This document shows positions 18,847 through 29,605 of a DNA stretch of 64,000 nt, piece by piece. Made by a program: the position numbers and the translations under genes. The DNA comes from Rhizobium sp. WYCCWR10014 (GTDB lineage: Bacteria > Pseudomonadota > Alphaproteobacteria > Rhizobiales > Rhizobiaceae): NCBI RefSeq assembly GCF_001657485.1, contig NZ_LXFU01000024.1, positions 186,001 through 250,000 of the forward strand. Direction: 5' to 3'. Within the stretch, counting starts at the first letter, position 1, and each line of letters begins with the position of its first letter. A model generated the notes under the pieces. That model worked only from the letters and a program-made list of their open reading frames with translations. It was not told where the DNA came from and ran no database searches.

Positions 18847-19458
18847 ATGCACTCGTTCCAGCCAGCTCAGACGCAACGACCTGCGCCGCGCCCTGAACAG
18901 GGCGTATTCCAGCGCGTGCCCATCAATATGCAGGGCCGGCTGATGCTTGCGAACTACGAGGAATTCGAGTGCATGGTGATCGACATGTCGCCTGGCGATA
19001 TGTACGTCACCTGCCTCGGCCGGCCGCGCGCCAACGAACGCGTCGTCGCCTATATCGACCATCTCGGCCGCGTCGAAGGTTATGTCCAGACGATCGATGG
19101 CCGCGGCTTCACAATGTCGATCAACGCCACCGACCGGAAGCGCGAGAAGCTCGCCGCCCAGCTCACCTGGCTTGCCAACAAGCATGAACTCGGCCTGCCG
19201 GAAGATCGGCGCCACGACCGTCTGACGCCACGCGACACGAAGACCGATCTCACGCTCGAGGACGGTACGCGATATTCCTGCCGCATCATGGACCTTTCGC
19301 TGTCGGGCGCCGCCGTCGACGTCGAGATGCGCCCTTCGATCGGCACGGCCGTGCGCCTCGGCAACATGCGTGGTCGCGTCGTGCGCCACTTCGTCGAAGG
19401 CGTGGCGATCGAATTCCTGTCGATCCAGTCCCGCGAGACGCTGCGCGAATTCCTTTAA
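18847..19458 (+). CDS. Double PilZ domain protein
   Basis: A 203-residue protein with two PilZ domains, the receptors for cyclic di-GMP. The second (about residues 120-200) has an arginine-rich start (RRHDRLTPR) and the DLSLSGAAV motif required for ligand binding. In the first (about 22-105) the corresponding pieces read QRVPINMQGR and DMSPGDMYV; the Arg motif is weak and the SxxG glycine is absent, so it may have lost binding and serve dimerisation. The start is ATG 18847 rather than the upstream TTG. Confidence 0.82.
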   Translation: MHSFQPAQTQRPAPRPEQGVFQRVPINMQGRLMLANYEEFECMVIDMSPGDMYVTCLGRPRANERVVAYIDHLGRVEGYVQTIDGRGFTMSINATDRKREKLAAQLTWLANKHELGLPEDRRHDRLTPRDTKTDLTLEDGTRYSCRIMDLSLSGAAVDVEMRPSIGTAVRLGNMRGRVVRHFVEGVAIEFLSIQSRETLREFL

Positions 19459-19729
19459 CAGCTGCGGAAAATGGCGCTGCCCTCCGGCGCGCACCCGGTC
19501 AGGTCGCGTTGAAAAGCCTGCACTTCACGGCAGGAGATTTGCAAGCGGCAACGAATCTGGCTTTGGAAAGCAAGCGCGAAACCTGTCGCAAGTCGTTCCA
19601 TCCAGTCGGTAGATAACATTATGAGTGGAACAAGCTGCGACACCGATCGGCACGCAATAAGGTTGCGCAAAATTGTGCAGTGGCGTCCGAGAGCGATTCG
19701 CCCTCGCCCGTCTTCCCTTTGTCAGCGAT

Positions 19730-20740
19730 ATGACGGATAACGCCGCCTCGATCTCAGGTGCGTCCATGTCAGCTCTTTATCCCGAAATCGAACCCTATGA
19801 TCACGGTCTGCTCGATACGGGCGACGGCAATCTGATCTATTGGGAGGCCTGCGGCAATCCGGCGGGCCGGCCGGCGCTGGTGCTGCATGGCGGGCCTGGC
19901 TCTGGCTGCTCGACCGCGGCGCGGCGCTATTTCGATCCCGAGGCCTACCGAATCATTCTGTTCGATCAGCGCAATTGCGGCCGCAGCCTGCCGAGTGCTG
20001 CCGATCCTAAAACCGATCTCTCCGTCAACACCACCTGGCATCTGGTTGCCGATATCGAGCGGCTGCGGGCCTATCTCAGCATCGACAGCTGGATCCTTTT
20101 CGGCAATTCCTGGGGTTCGACGCTGGCGTTGGCCTATGCCGAAACCCATCCGGAGCGCGTCGCGGCGATCGTCTTGTCAGGCGTGACCACCACCCGGCGT
20201 TCGGAAATCGACTGGCTCTATCGCGGCATGGCGCCGCTCTTTCCGGAAGAATGGAACCGTTTCCGCCAGGCGGTTCCTCCCGGCAGCCAAGGACGAGACG
20301 AGGACATGGTCGCCGCCTATCATCGTCTCCTTAACGATCCGGACCCGGAGACGCGCTTCAAGGCGGCGCGTGACTGGCATGATTGGGAGGCGGCCTCGAT
20401 TCTGCTTGCCGATCCCCAAGGCCGGCCGCGCCGCTGGGCCGATCCGGCCTATATGCTGACGCGCGCCCGCATCATCACCCATTACTTCAGCAATGGCGCC
20501 TGGCTGGAGGACGGCCAGCTTTTGAAGAACGCCGCTCGGCTCATCGGCATTCCCGGTATCCTGCTGCAGGGAAGGCTCGACATCGAGGCGCCGCTGGTCA
20601 CCGCTTGGGAACTCGCCCGCGCCTGGCCGCAAAGCGAGCTCACCATCCTTCCGCATGCTGCCCATTCCACCGCAAATCCCGATATGAGCGCAGCGATTGT
20701 GACTGCCACCGATCGATTTCGCGATTTTCCTCGAAAATAA
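19730..20740 (+). CDS. pip: Prolyl aminopeptidase (proline iminopeptidase)
   Basis: A 336-residue alpha/beta-hydrolase of peptidase family S33 that removes N-terminal proline from peptides. Oxyanion motif HGGPGSG, nucleophile elbow GNSWGSTL (Ser near residue 126), catalytic Asp in QGRLDIEAP and His in PHAAHS are all visible, as is DQRNCGRS, diagnostic of proline iminopeptidases. ATG 19730 and ATG 19769 (MSALYPEIEPYDHG) are both possible starts; the shorter one matches the usual length better. No signal peptide, so cytoplasmic. Confidence 0.88.
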   Translation: MTDNAASISGASMSALYPEIEPYDHGLLDTGDGNLIYWEACGNPAGRPALVLHGGPGSGCSTAARRYFDPEAYRIILFDQRNCGRSLPSAADPKTDLSVNTTWHLVADIERLRAYLSIDSWILFGNSWGSTLALAYAETHPERVAAIVLSGVTTTRRSEIDWLYRGMAPLFPEEWNRFRQAVPPGSQGRDEDMVAAYHRLLNDPDPETRFKAARDWHDWEAASILLADPQGRPRRWADPAYMLTRARIITHYFSNGAWLEDGQLLKNAARLIGIPGILLQGRLDIEAPLVTAWELARAWPQSELTILPHAAHSTANPDMSAAIVTATDRFRDFPRK

Positions 20741-21115
20741 TTTTCCCGCCCACATTGGCAACCCGAGCGATATTCTGCTTTTGACCCGGCCGGATCGGCC
20801 CATTCCGGCGGCATCGCCGGCCGGCCGCACGTCGCCGCAGGCCGCCGGCTGGCCGCTGGAATTTATCCGGCTCAACGAAAATCCTTAACATCCGGGCGGC
20901 AACGCAACCTTTTCACGGGCGAAAGCCTTGTTGCGTCGATTACAATTTTAATCGATTTCGCGACAAATCCGCGTCAAATTTTATGCGCATTCGAATCTGT
21001 TTTTAGTCAGGTTTTATCGGCATTTGAATCAACTAAGCCTTTAATTCTATTGCGTAATTTTGCGTGAGATAAAAACGTCTGTGCCATTGTCACCTCAACT
21101 TACGGGGAGACGGCA
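20741..21115. other. Intergenic region, AT-richer half upstream of BTLCP gene
   Basis: This 375-base gap carries no recognisable gene. The first 140 bases are GC-rich and full of GCCGGC-type short repeats. The last 200 bases are markedly AT-rich compared with the surroundings and contain a direct repeat TTGCGT at about 21050 and 21061, so the promoter of the downstream exported protease is probably here. No clear sigma-70 pair or operator could be fixed. Confidence 0.4.
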
Positions 21116-21721
21116 ATGACAACTGCGAACATCCTGAAAGGCGGCCTTCTGGCCGGTGCCATCATGATGGCAATGGTGGGTTCGGGACAGGCGATGCCCG
21201 CCAGCATGGCCCTGGCAGGCAACGCCAGCCCGCCGATCGGACACTACGAATTCTGCAAGGCGAATCCGACGGAATGTGTCGAAGTCGGCGGCGATGCCGG
21301 ACCGGCCATTCTCACCGAGGATCGCTGGAAGGAAATTCTCAAGGTCAACTACACGGTCAATTCGACGATCCAGCCGATGACGGATGAGCAGATCTACGGC
21401 GTCGAGGAGCGCTGGGCCTATCCACGCACCGTCGGCGATTGCGAGGATTACGCCCTGCTGAAGCGCAAGATGCTGATCGACGACGGTTTCTCGCCGTCCG
21501 ACACACTGATCACCGTCGTGCTGCAGCCGAATGGCGAAGGCCATGCCGTGCTGACGGTCCGCACCGATCACGGCGACTTCATTCTCGACAACATGCGCAA
21601 CAAGGTGCTGCTGTGGTCGGATACCGAATATACCTATCTGAAGCGCCAGTCAGCCGACGATCCGGCCCGCTGGTCAAAGCTTCAGGACGGTCGCGCTGTC
21701 GCGGTCGGTAGCGTCAAGTAA
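21116..21721 (+). CDS. Transglutaminase-like cysteine peptidase (BTLCP family)
   Basis: A 201-residue secreted or periplasmic protein of the bacterial transglutaminase-like cysteine proteinase family (PF06035). A signal peptide covers residues 1-26 (GGLLAGAIMMAMVGSGQA). The catalytic triad is seen as Cys in GDCEDYALLKRKML, His in EGHAVLTV and Asp in FILDNM. LapG of Pseudomonas, which cleaves a large adhesin under c-di-GMP control, is a known member, but no LapD-like gene is present here. GGGGAGA lies just upstream of the ATG and a strong terminator follows. Confidence 0.85.
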   Translation: MTTANILKGGLLAGAIMMAMVGSGQAMPASMALAGNASPPIGHYEFCKANPTECVEVGGDAGPAILTEDRWKEILKVNYTVNSTIQPMTDEQIYGVEERWAYPRTVGDCEDYALLKRKMLIDDGFSPSDTLITVVLQPNGEGHAVLTVRTDHGDFILDNMRNKVLLWSDTEYTYLKRQSADDPARWSKLQDGRAVAVGSVK

Positions 21722-21802
21722 GAACAGCCTGCCGGCCGGCCAATGCCGGTTGCAGCCTGCGGCCCGGTCAGTCCCCGCATCCCGTCCCCGACCGGTGCCC
21801 AA

Positions 21803-21840
21803 GAGCCGTTCCCGCTGTCCCGGGAACGGCTCGCCCCTTT
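21803..21840 (+). terminator. Intrinsic terminator after the BTLCP gene
   Basis: An 11-bp perfect stem (GAGCCGTTCCC at 21803-21813 and its complement at 21822-21832) with an 8-nt loop, then GCCCC and a T run. It lies about 80 bases past the stop. Confidence 0.7.
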
Positions 21841-21968
21841 TCAGGGCTTAGCCCACCAACATCTTAGCGAATTATTAACCCTGCCGATCCGATCATGGCG
21901 ATGAGATTCATCATCGGCACCGGCGGCTCATGTTCTTCCTGCGGCGGACCGAAACCCGAAGAACCGCC

Positions 21969-22715
21969 ATGAGCCATGCCGCGCACAGCGCACCCGACGA
22001 GCAGCCACTACTTTCCATGGGGTTTCTCCTCCGCACGATGGCGGTGATCGCCGTTCTGGCGGTATTGACTGTTGCCATCAGCATCGGCGGCCGTTGGTTC
22101 GGCCGGCATATCTCGCTTGCCGGTAACACCGACAGCACGGCTGAAATCAAGCTGGCCATCGGCCGCGACACCGTCAAATTCCCCGAGAACACTATCCGCT
22201 TCCCGAGTCAAAGGCGTGAAGGCGCTGCCGAGCGCGTCGATCTCTATCTCGCCTGGCCGGACATGCAGGGTTACGGCAAGGAAAACCATCTTCGATTCGA
22301 CGATATCGCTCAATCCTCCGGCCTGATCTTCCTGCAGATCACCCAGAGCACCATGTCGCGCGACATGTCCGGGCGGCTGGAGCCGATCTATTCGCATCTG
22401 CTCGAAGGACCTGCGGAGCCCTTCCGCGACGGACTGACGCTGCACCGTCTTCGCGCCGATGCGGGTTACGGTGACGAGGTGCTGCTGACGGCGCCCGTCA
22501 AGGGCGGGCCGGATTACGTCGTGCGCTGCATATTGCCGTCAGCCCCGGATAAGGCTGCGGGCGGAGATTGTCAGCGCGATATCAAAGTCGGCAGGGATCT
22601 CAGCGTTCTCTACCGCTTCTCAAGCAGCCATCTCGACGATTGGGAACATATTGATGCCGCTATCCGCACCTTTGTAGACGCGCGTCTTATGAACCGTTCT
22701 GCGACAAGTCCCTAA
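21969..22715 (+). CDS. Hypothetical single-pass membrane protein
   Basis: A 248-residue protein I cannot assign to a family with a known role. After a short cytoplasmic N-terminus (MSHAAHSAPDEQ) one strong transmembrane helix spans about residues 20-42 (AVIAVLAVLTVAISIGG), so the remaining 200 residues should face the periplasm. That part has FPSQRREGAAERVDLYLAWPDM and conserved-looking VRCILPS and CQRDI cysteines that could form a disulfide. ATG 21969 is preferred to 21930 because the latter adds a Arg/Thr-rich stretch. It lies upstream of the D,D-carboxypeptidase gene on the same strand. Confidence 0.65.
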   Translation: MSHAAHSAPDEQPLLSMGFLLRTMAVIAVLAVLTVAISIGGRWFGRHISLAGNTDSTAEIKLAIGRDTVKFPENTIRFPSQRREGAAERVDLYLAWPDMQGYGKENHLRFDDIAQSSGLIFLQITQSTMSRDMSGRLEPIYSHLLEGPAEPFRDGLTLHRLRADAGYGDEVLLTAPVKGGPDYVVRCILPSAPDKAAGGDCQRDIKVGRDLSVLYRFSSSHLDDWEHIDAAIRTFVDARLMNRSATSP

Positions 22716-22849
22716 AATGCTCCCCGGACGGCGAAATAAACGATTCATCATAAACGGATTGGTAACGCCCAACCGGTAATTTTAGAAGACGAGCTGTGCG
22801 GCGGGAGGTGTGCGGTTCCTGCCAAATTCTGAAGTGCCAAATATCTGAA

Positions 22850-24415
22850 ATGCAAGCGAAGAGTGGAATAGTGTCAAGGTCAGTCTCCTCCGTATCATCG
22901 TCCCGATCCGGCAATTTTTTCGCAAGGCTGCTGGCGATCCTTTCGGTAGCCGTCACGATCGTCATGGTCGATTCGGTGAATGCCGACGCGGAAGCGGCAA
23001 ATCCGAAATATGCAGGCATCGTCGTCGACGCCAAGACCGGCAACGTTCTCTACAGTGAGAACGCCGACCGGCTGCAATACCCTGCCTCCCTGACCAAGAT
23101 GATGACCCTCTACATGACCTTCGAGGCATTAGAGCAGGGTCGCATCCGCCTCGATACGCCGGTTCCCTTCTCCGCTCATGCGGCGGCCCAGGCGCCGACC
23201 AAGCTCGGCGTGCGCGCCGGCGGTACGATCACCGTCGAACAAGGTATTCTCGGTCTCGTCACCCTGTCGGCCAATGATGCCGCAACGGCGCTCGGCGAAA
23301 TGCTGGGCGGCGGCAGCGAGGATCGCTTCGCCCAGCTGATGACCGCCAAGGCGCATGCGCTCGGCATGACGCGCACCACCTATCGCAATGCCAACGGTCT
23401 GCCGAATACGGCGCAGATGACGACGGCGCGCGACCAAGCCCGCCTCGGTATCGCCCTTCGCCAGCATTTTCCGCAATATTACGGCTATTTCTCCACCCGC
23501 GCCTTCAAGTTCGGCAGCCGCACGATCCGCAGCCACAACCGCCTCGTCGGTTCAGTGCGCGGTGTCGACGGCATCAAGACCGGCTACACGCGGGCTGCCG
23601 GTTTCAATCTGGTAAGCTCGGTGCAGGTCGACGGCAAGTCGATCGTCGGCGTCGTGATGGGTGGCGCCTCGACGCCCGCCCGCGATGCCCAGATGCGCAA
23701 TCTGATCGCCAGCTACCTGCCGAAGGCATCGAGCCGTGGCGGATCGTCGGCGCTGATCGCCCAGGCAGCCCCTGCCCCGGCGATGATCGTGACGCCGGCC
23801 CCGGTCCAGCCCAAAAAGGCTCAGCAAATGGCGAAGACCATCACAGCAGCGCAGCCGACGGTTTCGGCAGCCGCTGCCGATCTCAGCCTGCCGCACAAAG
23901 GCCCGCTGCCGGATGCGCGCTACCAGGTCGCCGAGACCGAGGTCGCCTATGCCGAGACCGCTGCGCCGAAATCCGACAATCCGCTGGTAGCACAGCCGAT
24001 GCCGGCGCCGACCAAGGTCAAGACCATGACCTTCAAGGCAGCGGTCGCCGCACCAAAGCCGACGCCCGCATCTATGCCGACGGAACAGGGCGATACGTCG
24101 GTCGATAACGTCACGACGGCCTCGACCACTCCCTCCCCGACTCGTGCTGCTGCAACTAGCAACGGTCCGACCGGCTGGGTAGTGCAAGTCGGGGTCTCGC
24201 CGAGCCGGCAGATGGCCATGGACCTCCTGGAGGGCGCCAAGAACAAGGGCGGCAAGGCATTGGCCTCGGCAAAGCCTTTCGCGGTCGCCTACGCCGCTGG
24301 TGGTGACCAGCTTTACCGCGCCCGCTTCGGCGGCTTCGACGATCAGCGCGACGCCGTCAACGCCTGCAAGGCCTTGAAGAAGGCCGGCATCAAGTGCTGG
24401 GCGGCTGCCCAATGA
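22850..24415 (+). CDS. D-alanyl-D-alanine carboxypeptidase with SPOR domain
   Basis: A penicillin-binding-protein-5-like peptidoglycan D,D-carboxypeptidase (peptidase S11), about 521 residues. After an N-terminal signal anchor (ARLLAILSVAVTIVMVDS) the catalytic motifs follow in order: SxxK as ASLTKM, SxN as SAND and KTG as GIKTGYTRAAG. A long Ala/Pro-rich linker leads to a C-terminal SPOR domain (GWVVQVGVSPSRQMAM to KKAGIKCWAA) that binds septal, denuded glycan strands and should target the enzyme to the division site. Start is uncertain: ATG 22850 or GTG 22871, the latter preceded by GAGTGGA. Confidence 0.9.
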   Translation: MQAKSGIVSRSVSSVSSSRSGNFFARLLAILSVAVTIVMVDSVNADAEAANPKYAGIVVDAKTGNVLYSENADRLQYPASLTKMMTLYMTFEALEQGRIRLDTPVPFSAHAAAQAPTKLGVRAGGTITVEQGILGLVTLSANDAATALGEMLGGGSEDRFAQLMTAKAHALGMTRTTYRNANGLPNTAQMTTARDQARLGIALRQHFPQYYGYFSTRAFKFGSRTIRSHNRLVGSVRGVDGIKTGYTRAAGFNLVSSVQVDGKSIVGVVMGGASTPARDAQMRNLIASYLPKASSRGGSSALIAQAAPAPAMIVTPAPVQPKKAQQMAKTITAAQPTVSAAAADLSLPHKGPLPDARYQVAETEVAYAETAAPKSDNPLVAQPMPAPTKVKTMTFKAAVAAPKPTPASMPTEQGDTSVDNVTTASTTPSPTRAAATSNGPTGWVVQVGVSPSRQMAMDLLEGAKNKGGKALASAKPFAVAYAAGGDQLYRARFGGFDDQRDAVNACKALKKAGIKCWAAAQ

Positions 24416-24528
24416 GCTATTCGATGCTGCCTGCAAGATGGCCGGCGGCATCGGTGACGGCCGGAATCGGTGTTTGCGTTTCCGGCCACCGTTCTTGAAC
24501 TCGATCAGTATTGCGTACGGGGAAAACA

Positions 24529-24804
24529 ATGGCGATCAATGAGAATTTTCCAGGAGTGCCAGCCGACCGCCGCATGGCGGCTAAAGGGCGCTCATCCCTC
24601 CATCCGCTGCACGAGGCGGCCTTGCGCCTTGCCGAGATAGGCCTGCAGCGACCGAAGGCGAAGTCTCCGAAGACCCGGGATCTCATCAATCTGCTGCTGT
24701 GCCATGGCGCGCGCGCCTGGCGTTACTCCCAGCCCGAAGCCCGCATCCATCTGCATGTGACCTCGCCGGATGGCAGCGCGCCGGTGCAGCTGCGGCTGCG
24801 CTGA
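24529..24804 (+). CDS. Small conserved hypothetical protein
   Basis: A 91-residue basic protein of unknown function. GGGGAAAA directly upstream supports ATG 24529. Residues 25-60 form an amphipathic-helical stretch (HEAALRLAEIGLQ, RDLINLLLCHGARAW) and the tail is beta-like (ARIHLHVTSPDGS). The codon pattern is like that of its neighbours, which supports coding. No motif reveals a role. Confidence 0.6.
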   Translation: MAINENFPGVPADRRMAAKGRSSLHPLHEAALRLAEIGLQRPKAKSPKTRDLINLLLCHGARAWRYSQPEARIHLHVTSPDGSAPVQLRLR

Positions 24805-24854
24805 ACTGCGGAGTGCCGCGTGCTCAATCGGACGCGGCGTCACGCCCAATCCAC

Positions 24855-24891
24855 GCATGAACCTTTCCGGAAATCAGCTCCGATTTTCGGT
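24855..24891. repeat. RIME-like palindromic element
   Basis: A degenerate inverted repeat with CCGGAAATC facing CCGATTTTCGG, the same pattern as the better-preserved copies at 27546-27593 and 29502-29552. It is intergenic. Confidence 0.4.
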
Positions 24892-25007
24892 AAACGTCCG
24901 GTACAGCAGCTTTTGAGATTTGGCCCATCAACAGGATGGACGAATTATTGTCTTGGAATAGGAAAAGATCACCAACCTCTTTTGCTGGCGGAGGCATGCT
25001 CAAGTAA

Positions 25008-25457
25008 ATGTTCATCCGCGACGCCAACGCCGATGATACCGCTGCAATGTTGCGGCTGCTTCGTCAAATGGCCGCTTGCTCCAGTGATGCTGAGCATGGG
25101 CCTGGCAGCAGTGATGAACAACTGTTTGGCGTCATTGAAAACTGCAAGACGTTTGTGCTCGGAAAGAATGATCAGTTAATCGGCATCAATGCCGTCCGAA
25201 TAGTGGACTTGTCCGAACATCCTCGATCCCGCTACCGAAAGATGGCCTTCATAATGGCACTCGGCGTTGAAGAAATCGAACGTCGTCGTGGTTATGGGGC
25301 GGCGCTCTTCGACCACATGCGGAAATGGTTATCTGAAGAAGAGGTCGATCTAATCAGCCTTAACGTGTCGGCTTCGAACGAAGCGGCGCAGGCATTTTAT
25401 CGAAGAATGGGCTTGGCCGCCCGATCCGTTCAGATGGATCAATCCCTGAAACGCTGA
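25008..25457 (+). CDS. GNAT family N-acetyltransferase
   Basis: A 149-residue acetyltransferase. MFIRDANADDTAAMLRLL starts a typical GNAT beta1-alpha1, and the acetyl-CoA loop is ERRRGYGAALFDHMRKWL (residues 87-104). The C-terminal EAAQAFYRRMGL strand completes the fold. The substrate is unknown. Base composition is somewhat AT-richer than in adjacent genes and it follows a repeat element, which may point to horizontal acquisition, although this is a weak sign. Confidence 0.8.
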   Translation: MFIRDANADDTAAMLRLLRQMAACSSDAEHGPGSSDEQLFGVIENCKTFVLGKNDQLIGINAVRIVDLSEHPRSRYRKMAFIMALGVEEIERRRGYGAALFDHMRKWLSEEEVDLISLNVSASNEAAQAFYRRMGLAARSVQMDQSLKR

Positions 25458-25492
25458 TCAGCACATCACCGGACGTTTACGACTTTCGGGGA

Positions 25493-25930
25493 TTAGAGCA
25501 GACCAAGGTCGGTCAGCTCGCGGCGGAGATCCGCGGGCATTTCGACAATGCCGGCGCCAAGGCTTGTCAGGTCGCGCGGCACGTCGTCCTCAGTGTAATA
25601 ACGCCAGCCTTGGAAGGGACGCTTCGGCTGCACGGCCGTCTCGATAACCTCCGGGCCGAGCATCAGGCGGCAGCGCGAAATCCCCTCGCCGTCGGTGAAG
25701 GTCTCGATATCGAGCAGCTTCTGCCTCGCCTGCACCTGCCCCTTGATCACCCAGTAGAGCGAGCCGCCGTCAAGCAGCTCCTCCATACGCTTCGGCGCCA
25801 TGCGCGTCGTATGAACCGAATGCGGCTCAAGCCCGGCGGCGATGGCGCGCAGCGAGCGTTCCGCCACCCATTCGCGCAGATCGTCTATCGAGTCGGCGCC
25901 GACACAGAGTTTGATGAGATGCAATGCCAT
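25493..25930 (-). CDS. DUF1489 family protein
   Basis: A 145-residue protein of the alphaproteobacterial DUF1489 family. Family landmarks are MALHLIKLCVGADSIDDL at the start, THTTR-like HTTRMAPKR, GSLYWVIKGQVQARQ and RPFQGWRYY. No function has been established. ATG 25930 gives the family N-terminus. Its stop lies 35 bases from the end of the convergent GNAT gene, and it follows the L-serine dehydratase gene on the same strand with a 61-base gap. Confidence 0.85.
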   Translation of the reverse strand: MALHLIKLCVGADSIDDLREWVAERSLRAIAAGLEPHSVHTTRMAPKRMEELLDGGSLYWVIKGQVQARQKLLDIETFTDGEGISRCRLMLGPEVIETAVQPKRPFQGWRYYTEDDVPRDLTSLGAGIVEMPADLRRELTDLGLL

Positions 25931-25991
25931 GCTGCCGTTGAAATCCTTTTGGCAGCGAGCGTCAAGCGCCAAGCATGCAGCGTCCACAAAC

Positions 25992-27395
<1,404 letters not shown>

Positions 27396-27545
27396 GGGTG
27401 CGCCTTCTGAATACGAGGATGCAAGCTTAAGCGAGGTCGGTTTCGAATCCGTGCAGCACACCGACATCGCATGGAGCCGGTGCGACATTCCGGCTGCACA
27501 CTGGAGCGCCGCGTGTCCAATAGGACGCGCAGGCACTTTGAGTGT

Positions 27546-27593
27546 GCGCATAATCCTTCCCGAAAATCGAATCCGATTTTCGGGGTCATGCGC
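27546..27593. repeat. RIME-like palindromic element
   Basis: A nearly perfect palindrome: outer arms GCGCAT/ATGCGC (27546-27551 and 27588-27593) and inner 11-bp arms CCCGAAAATCG/CGATTTTCGGG (27559-27569 and 27574-27584) with a 4-nt loop. It is the best-preserved of three related copies in the window and lies upstream of sdaA. Confidence 0.55.
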
Positions 27594-27747
27594 AAACCAA
27601 GTCGTCCGCCTTGCCACTCATTGCCGCATTCAATGAAGCCTATGCGGCGGAAGAACTGCTTGCCTTATCTTGACAGTCTGCAGCGACTCCCAATGTCCTG
27701 CTGACGTCGATGCTAGACGGCACCTTGTAGATTGGGAGATTGGACAC

Positions 27748-28185
27748 ATGGCGCTCAAACGAATGGACAACGTGGGAATCGTCGTCGATGACCTCGAAGA
27801 GACGATCGATTTCTTTCGCGACCTCGGACTCGAGCTCGAAGGGCGGGCCATGATCGAAGGAGAATGGGCTGGACGTGTCACTGGACTGGGCGATCAGCAC
27901 GTCGAGATTGCCATGATGCGCACGCCTGATGGCCACAGCCGACTCGAGCTCTCCCGTTTCCTCAGGCCGCCTGCCGTCGCGGATCACCGCAATGCCCCGG
28001 TCAACGCTCTAGGCTACCTCCGCGTCATGTTCGCCCTTGATAACATCGACGAGACGCTTGAGAGGCTCCGCAAGCGCGGCGCGCAGCTCGTCGGCGAGGT
28101 CGTGGACTATCAAGACACCTATCGGCTCTGCTACATCCGCGGGCCTGGAGGGCTTCTCATCGGACTCGCCCAAGAACTTAGCTGA
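27748..28185 (+). CDS. VOC (glyoxalase/bleomycin resistance) family protein
   Basis: A 145-residue protein with two beta-alpha-beta-beta-beta modules of the vicinal oxygen chelate superfamily: MALKRMDNVGIVVDDLEETI and DLGLELEGR begin module one, VMFALDNIDETLERLRKRG module two, ending in YIRGPGGLLIGLAQ. The substrate is not predictable; members include lyases, dioxygenases and binding proteins. The start ATG 27748 fits. It is convergent with the acyltransferase gene, with one base between the stops. Confidence 0.8.
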   Translation: MALKRMDNVGIVVDDLEETIDFFRDLGLELEGRAMIEGEWAGRVTGLGDQHVEIAMMRTPDGHSRLELSRFLRPPAVADHRNAPVNALGYLRVMFALDNIDETLERLRKRGAQLVGEVVDYQDTYRLCYIRGPGGLLIGLAQELS

Positions 28186-28186
28186 G

Positions 28187-29386
28187 CTATGCGCGAAGCT
28201 TCTCGTCGCGTTCATCTTGAATGACCGTGCCGTCGCCTTCATCCCGGGGTTCGGCCGTCGCTGAGATTTGTCGTTGATCGGCCATGGCTGACGTTGCGCC
28301 GCTCAGCAGGCGCTTTTCGATCTCTTGCAGGTCGAGAATTGCGCGGTCCATTTGGTCGGCCGGAGTTTCGCGCGAAACCAGACGCCAGCGATTACCCTGC
28401 CATAGCTGGACCAGCAGCCGCCGGCCTGGAACCTCTATCGTCTCGTGGATGAACCATGCTCCGATGACCGCAACGCAAAGCGTCACCACGATGAGCGCCG
28501 GTTCGGGCATCAAGGCGTCAAAGGTCAGACGCGCCAGAAACATGATGGGGACATGGAAAAGGTAAAGTGAAAAACTGATCTTTCCAAAAAACCGTACTGG
28601 TGCAGCTGTCAGGACACGAATTGCGATGGGAGGCTGTCGAGCGACGAGCCAGACAATGACGGCTGCGGCAACCGCACTTTGCAGGCTCCAAAATTCAGGG
28701 GAAAAACCGGGCAAGATATGCCGGTAAGTGAAAAACACCGCCAGAAGGAAAAGCGTTGAAATGCCTGTGAGGACAGATGGAACCCATCTCGTCCCGTAGG
28801 AATGGATGATCCCGGCAAGTGCCCCGAGAAGAAAGTAAGGAAGCTTGGAGACGAGCACTATTCCCGGGCCTGGCAATTCAACCAGGCCATCCACGACGAC
28901 GGCCACGGTGAGGCCCACAATCATGCCGCTATAGCGGTGCGGCTGGGCCAAGCAAAGCCACAGGACGGGAAAGAGCAGATAAAACTGGATCTCGGGTGGT
29001 ATCGACCAGAAAACACCACTCGAGCCGAGCAGAAAGACATGGCGCACTAAATCCGTGCCGCTAACGATAGGCTGAACAAAATCCAGATTTTGCATGCTCG
29101 ACAGCATCGCCACGAGAACGACGGCCACCAGGTAAACCGGATAGATGCGGGCAAAGCGGCTCACAAGAAAATCCAGCACATTTTCTCTCGTGACCGGCCG
29201 TGAGCCGTAGAGATGAGCCATCAGGAAGCCGCTGAGAGCAAAAAACAAACCGACAGCTTCGTCGCCCATCGTCACGAGATGCGGAGCTGTGATCGGAAAG
29301 ATGAGGCCAATATGGGCTCCAATGACCAGAAGCGCGGCGACACCGCGCAGGCCATCAAGACTCGGGATGTAATCCGGCCGACTCAT
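28187..29386 (-). CDS. Acyltransferase family 3 protein (OafA/YrhL type)
   Basis: A 399-residue polytopic membrane O-acyltransferase. It opens with the family signature YIPSLDGLRGVAALLVIGAH, followed by FFALSGFLMAHLY and VSRFARIYPVYL. About ten hydrophobic helices follow, and the last 70 residues form a charged cytoplasmic tail (residues 330-399). Such enzymes add acetyl or other acyl groups to sugars of surface polysaccharides or other carbohydrates. No polysaccharide cluster surrounds it, so the acceptor is unknown. Confidence 0.85.
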   Translation of the reverse strand: MSRPDYIPSLDGLRGVAALLVIGAHIGLIFPITAPHLVTMGDEAVGLFFALSGFLMAHLYGSRPVTRENVLDFLVSRFARIYPVYLVAVVLVAMLSSMQNLDFVQPIVSGTDLVRHVFLLGSSGVFWSIPPEIQFYLLFPVLWLCLAQPHRYSGMIVGLTVAVVVDGLVELPGPGIVLVSKLPYFLLGALAGIIHSYGTRWVPSVLTGISTLFLLAVFFTYRHILPGFSPEFWSLQSAVAAAVIVWLVARQPPIAIRVLTAAPVRFFGKISFSLYLFHVPIMFLARLTFDALMPEPALIVVTLCVAVIGAWFIHETIEVPGRRLLVQLWQGNRWRLVSRETPADQMDRAILDLQEIEKRLLSGATSAMADQRQISATAEPRDEGDGTVIQDERDEKLRA

Positions 29387-29501
29387 GGGTCACTTTTGAA
29401 TCAGGTGTTCAGGTTCTGTCCCGAACAATTGGCCATCGCGACTTTACAAGCAGTTAACGCGGCGCCCTGCTCGTGCGCCTCTAGACTGCTGTGGCGTTAG
29501 T

Positions 29502-29552
29502 GCGACTCATCGTGCTTTCCGAAAATCGATTCCTGTTTTCCGGCCGATGCGC
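29502..29552. repeat. RIME-like palindromic element
   Basis: Inverted repeat with CCGAAAATCG facing CTGTTTTCCGG around a 4-nt centre, and outer arms GCGACTCATCG/CGGCCGATGCGC. Same family as copies at 24855 and 27546. It lies between two divergent genes. Confidence 0.45.
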
Positions 29553-29605
29553 TAGCGTGCATCGTCAAGACGGCAAATTGCCTTGGAAAACGGGACCACT
29601 TCTCC

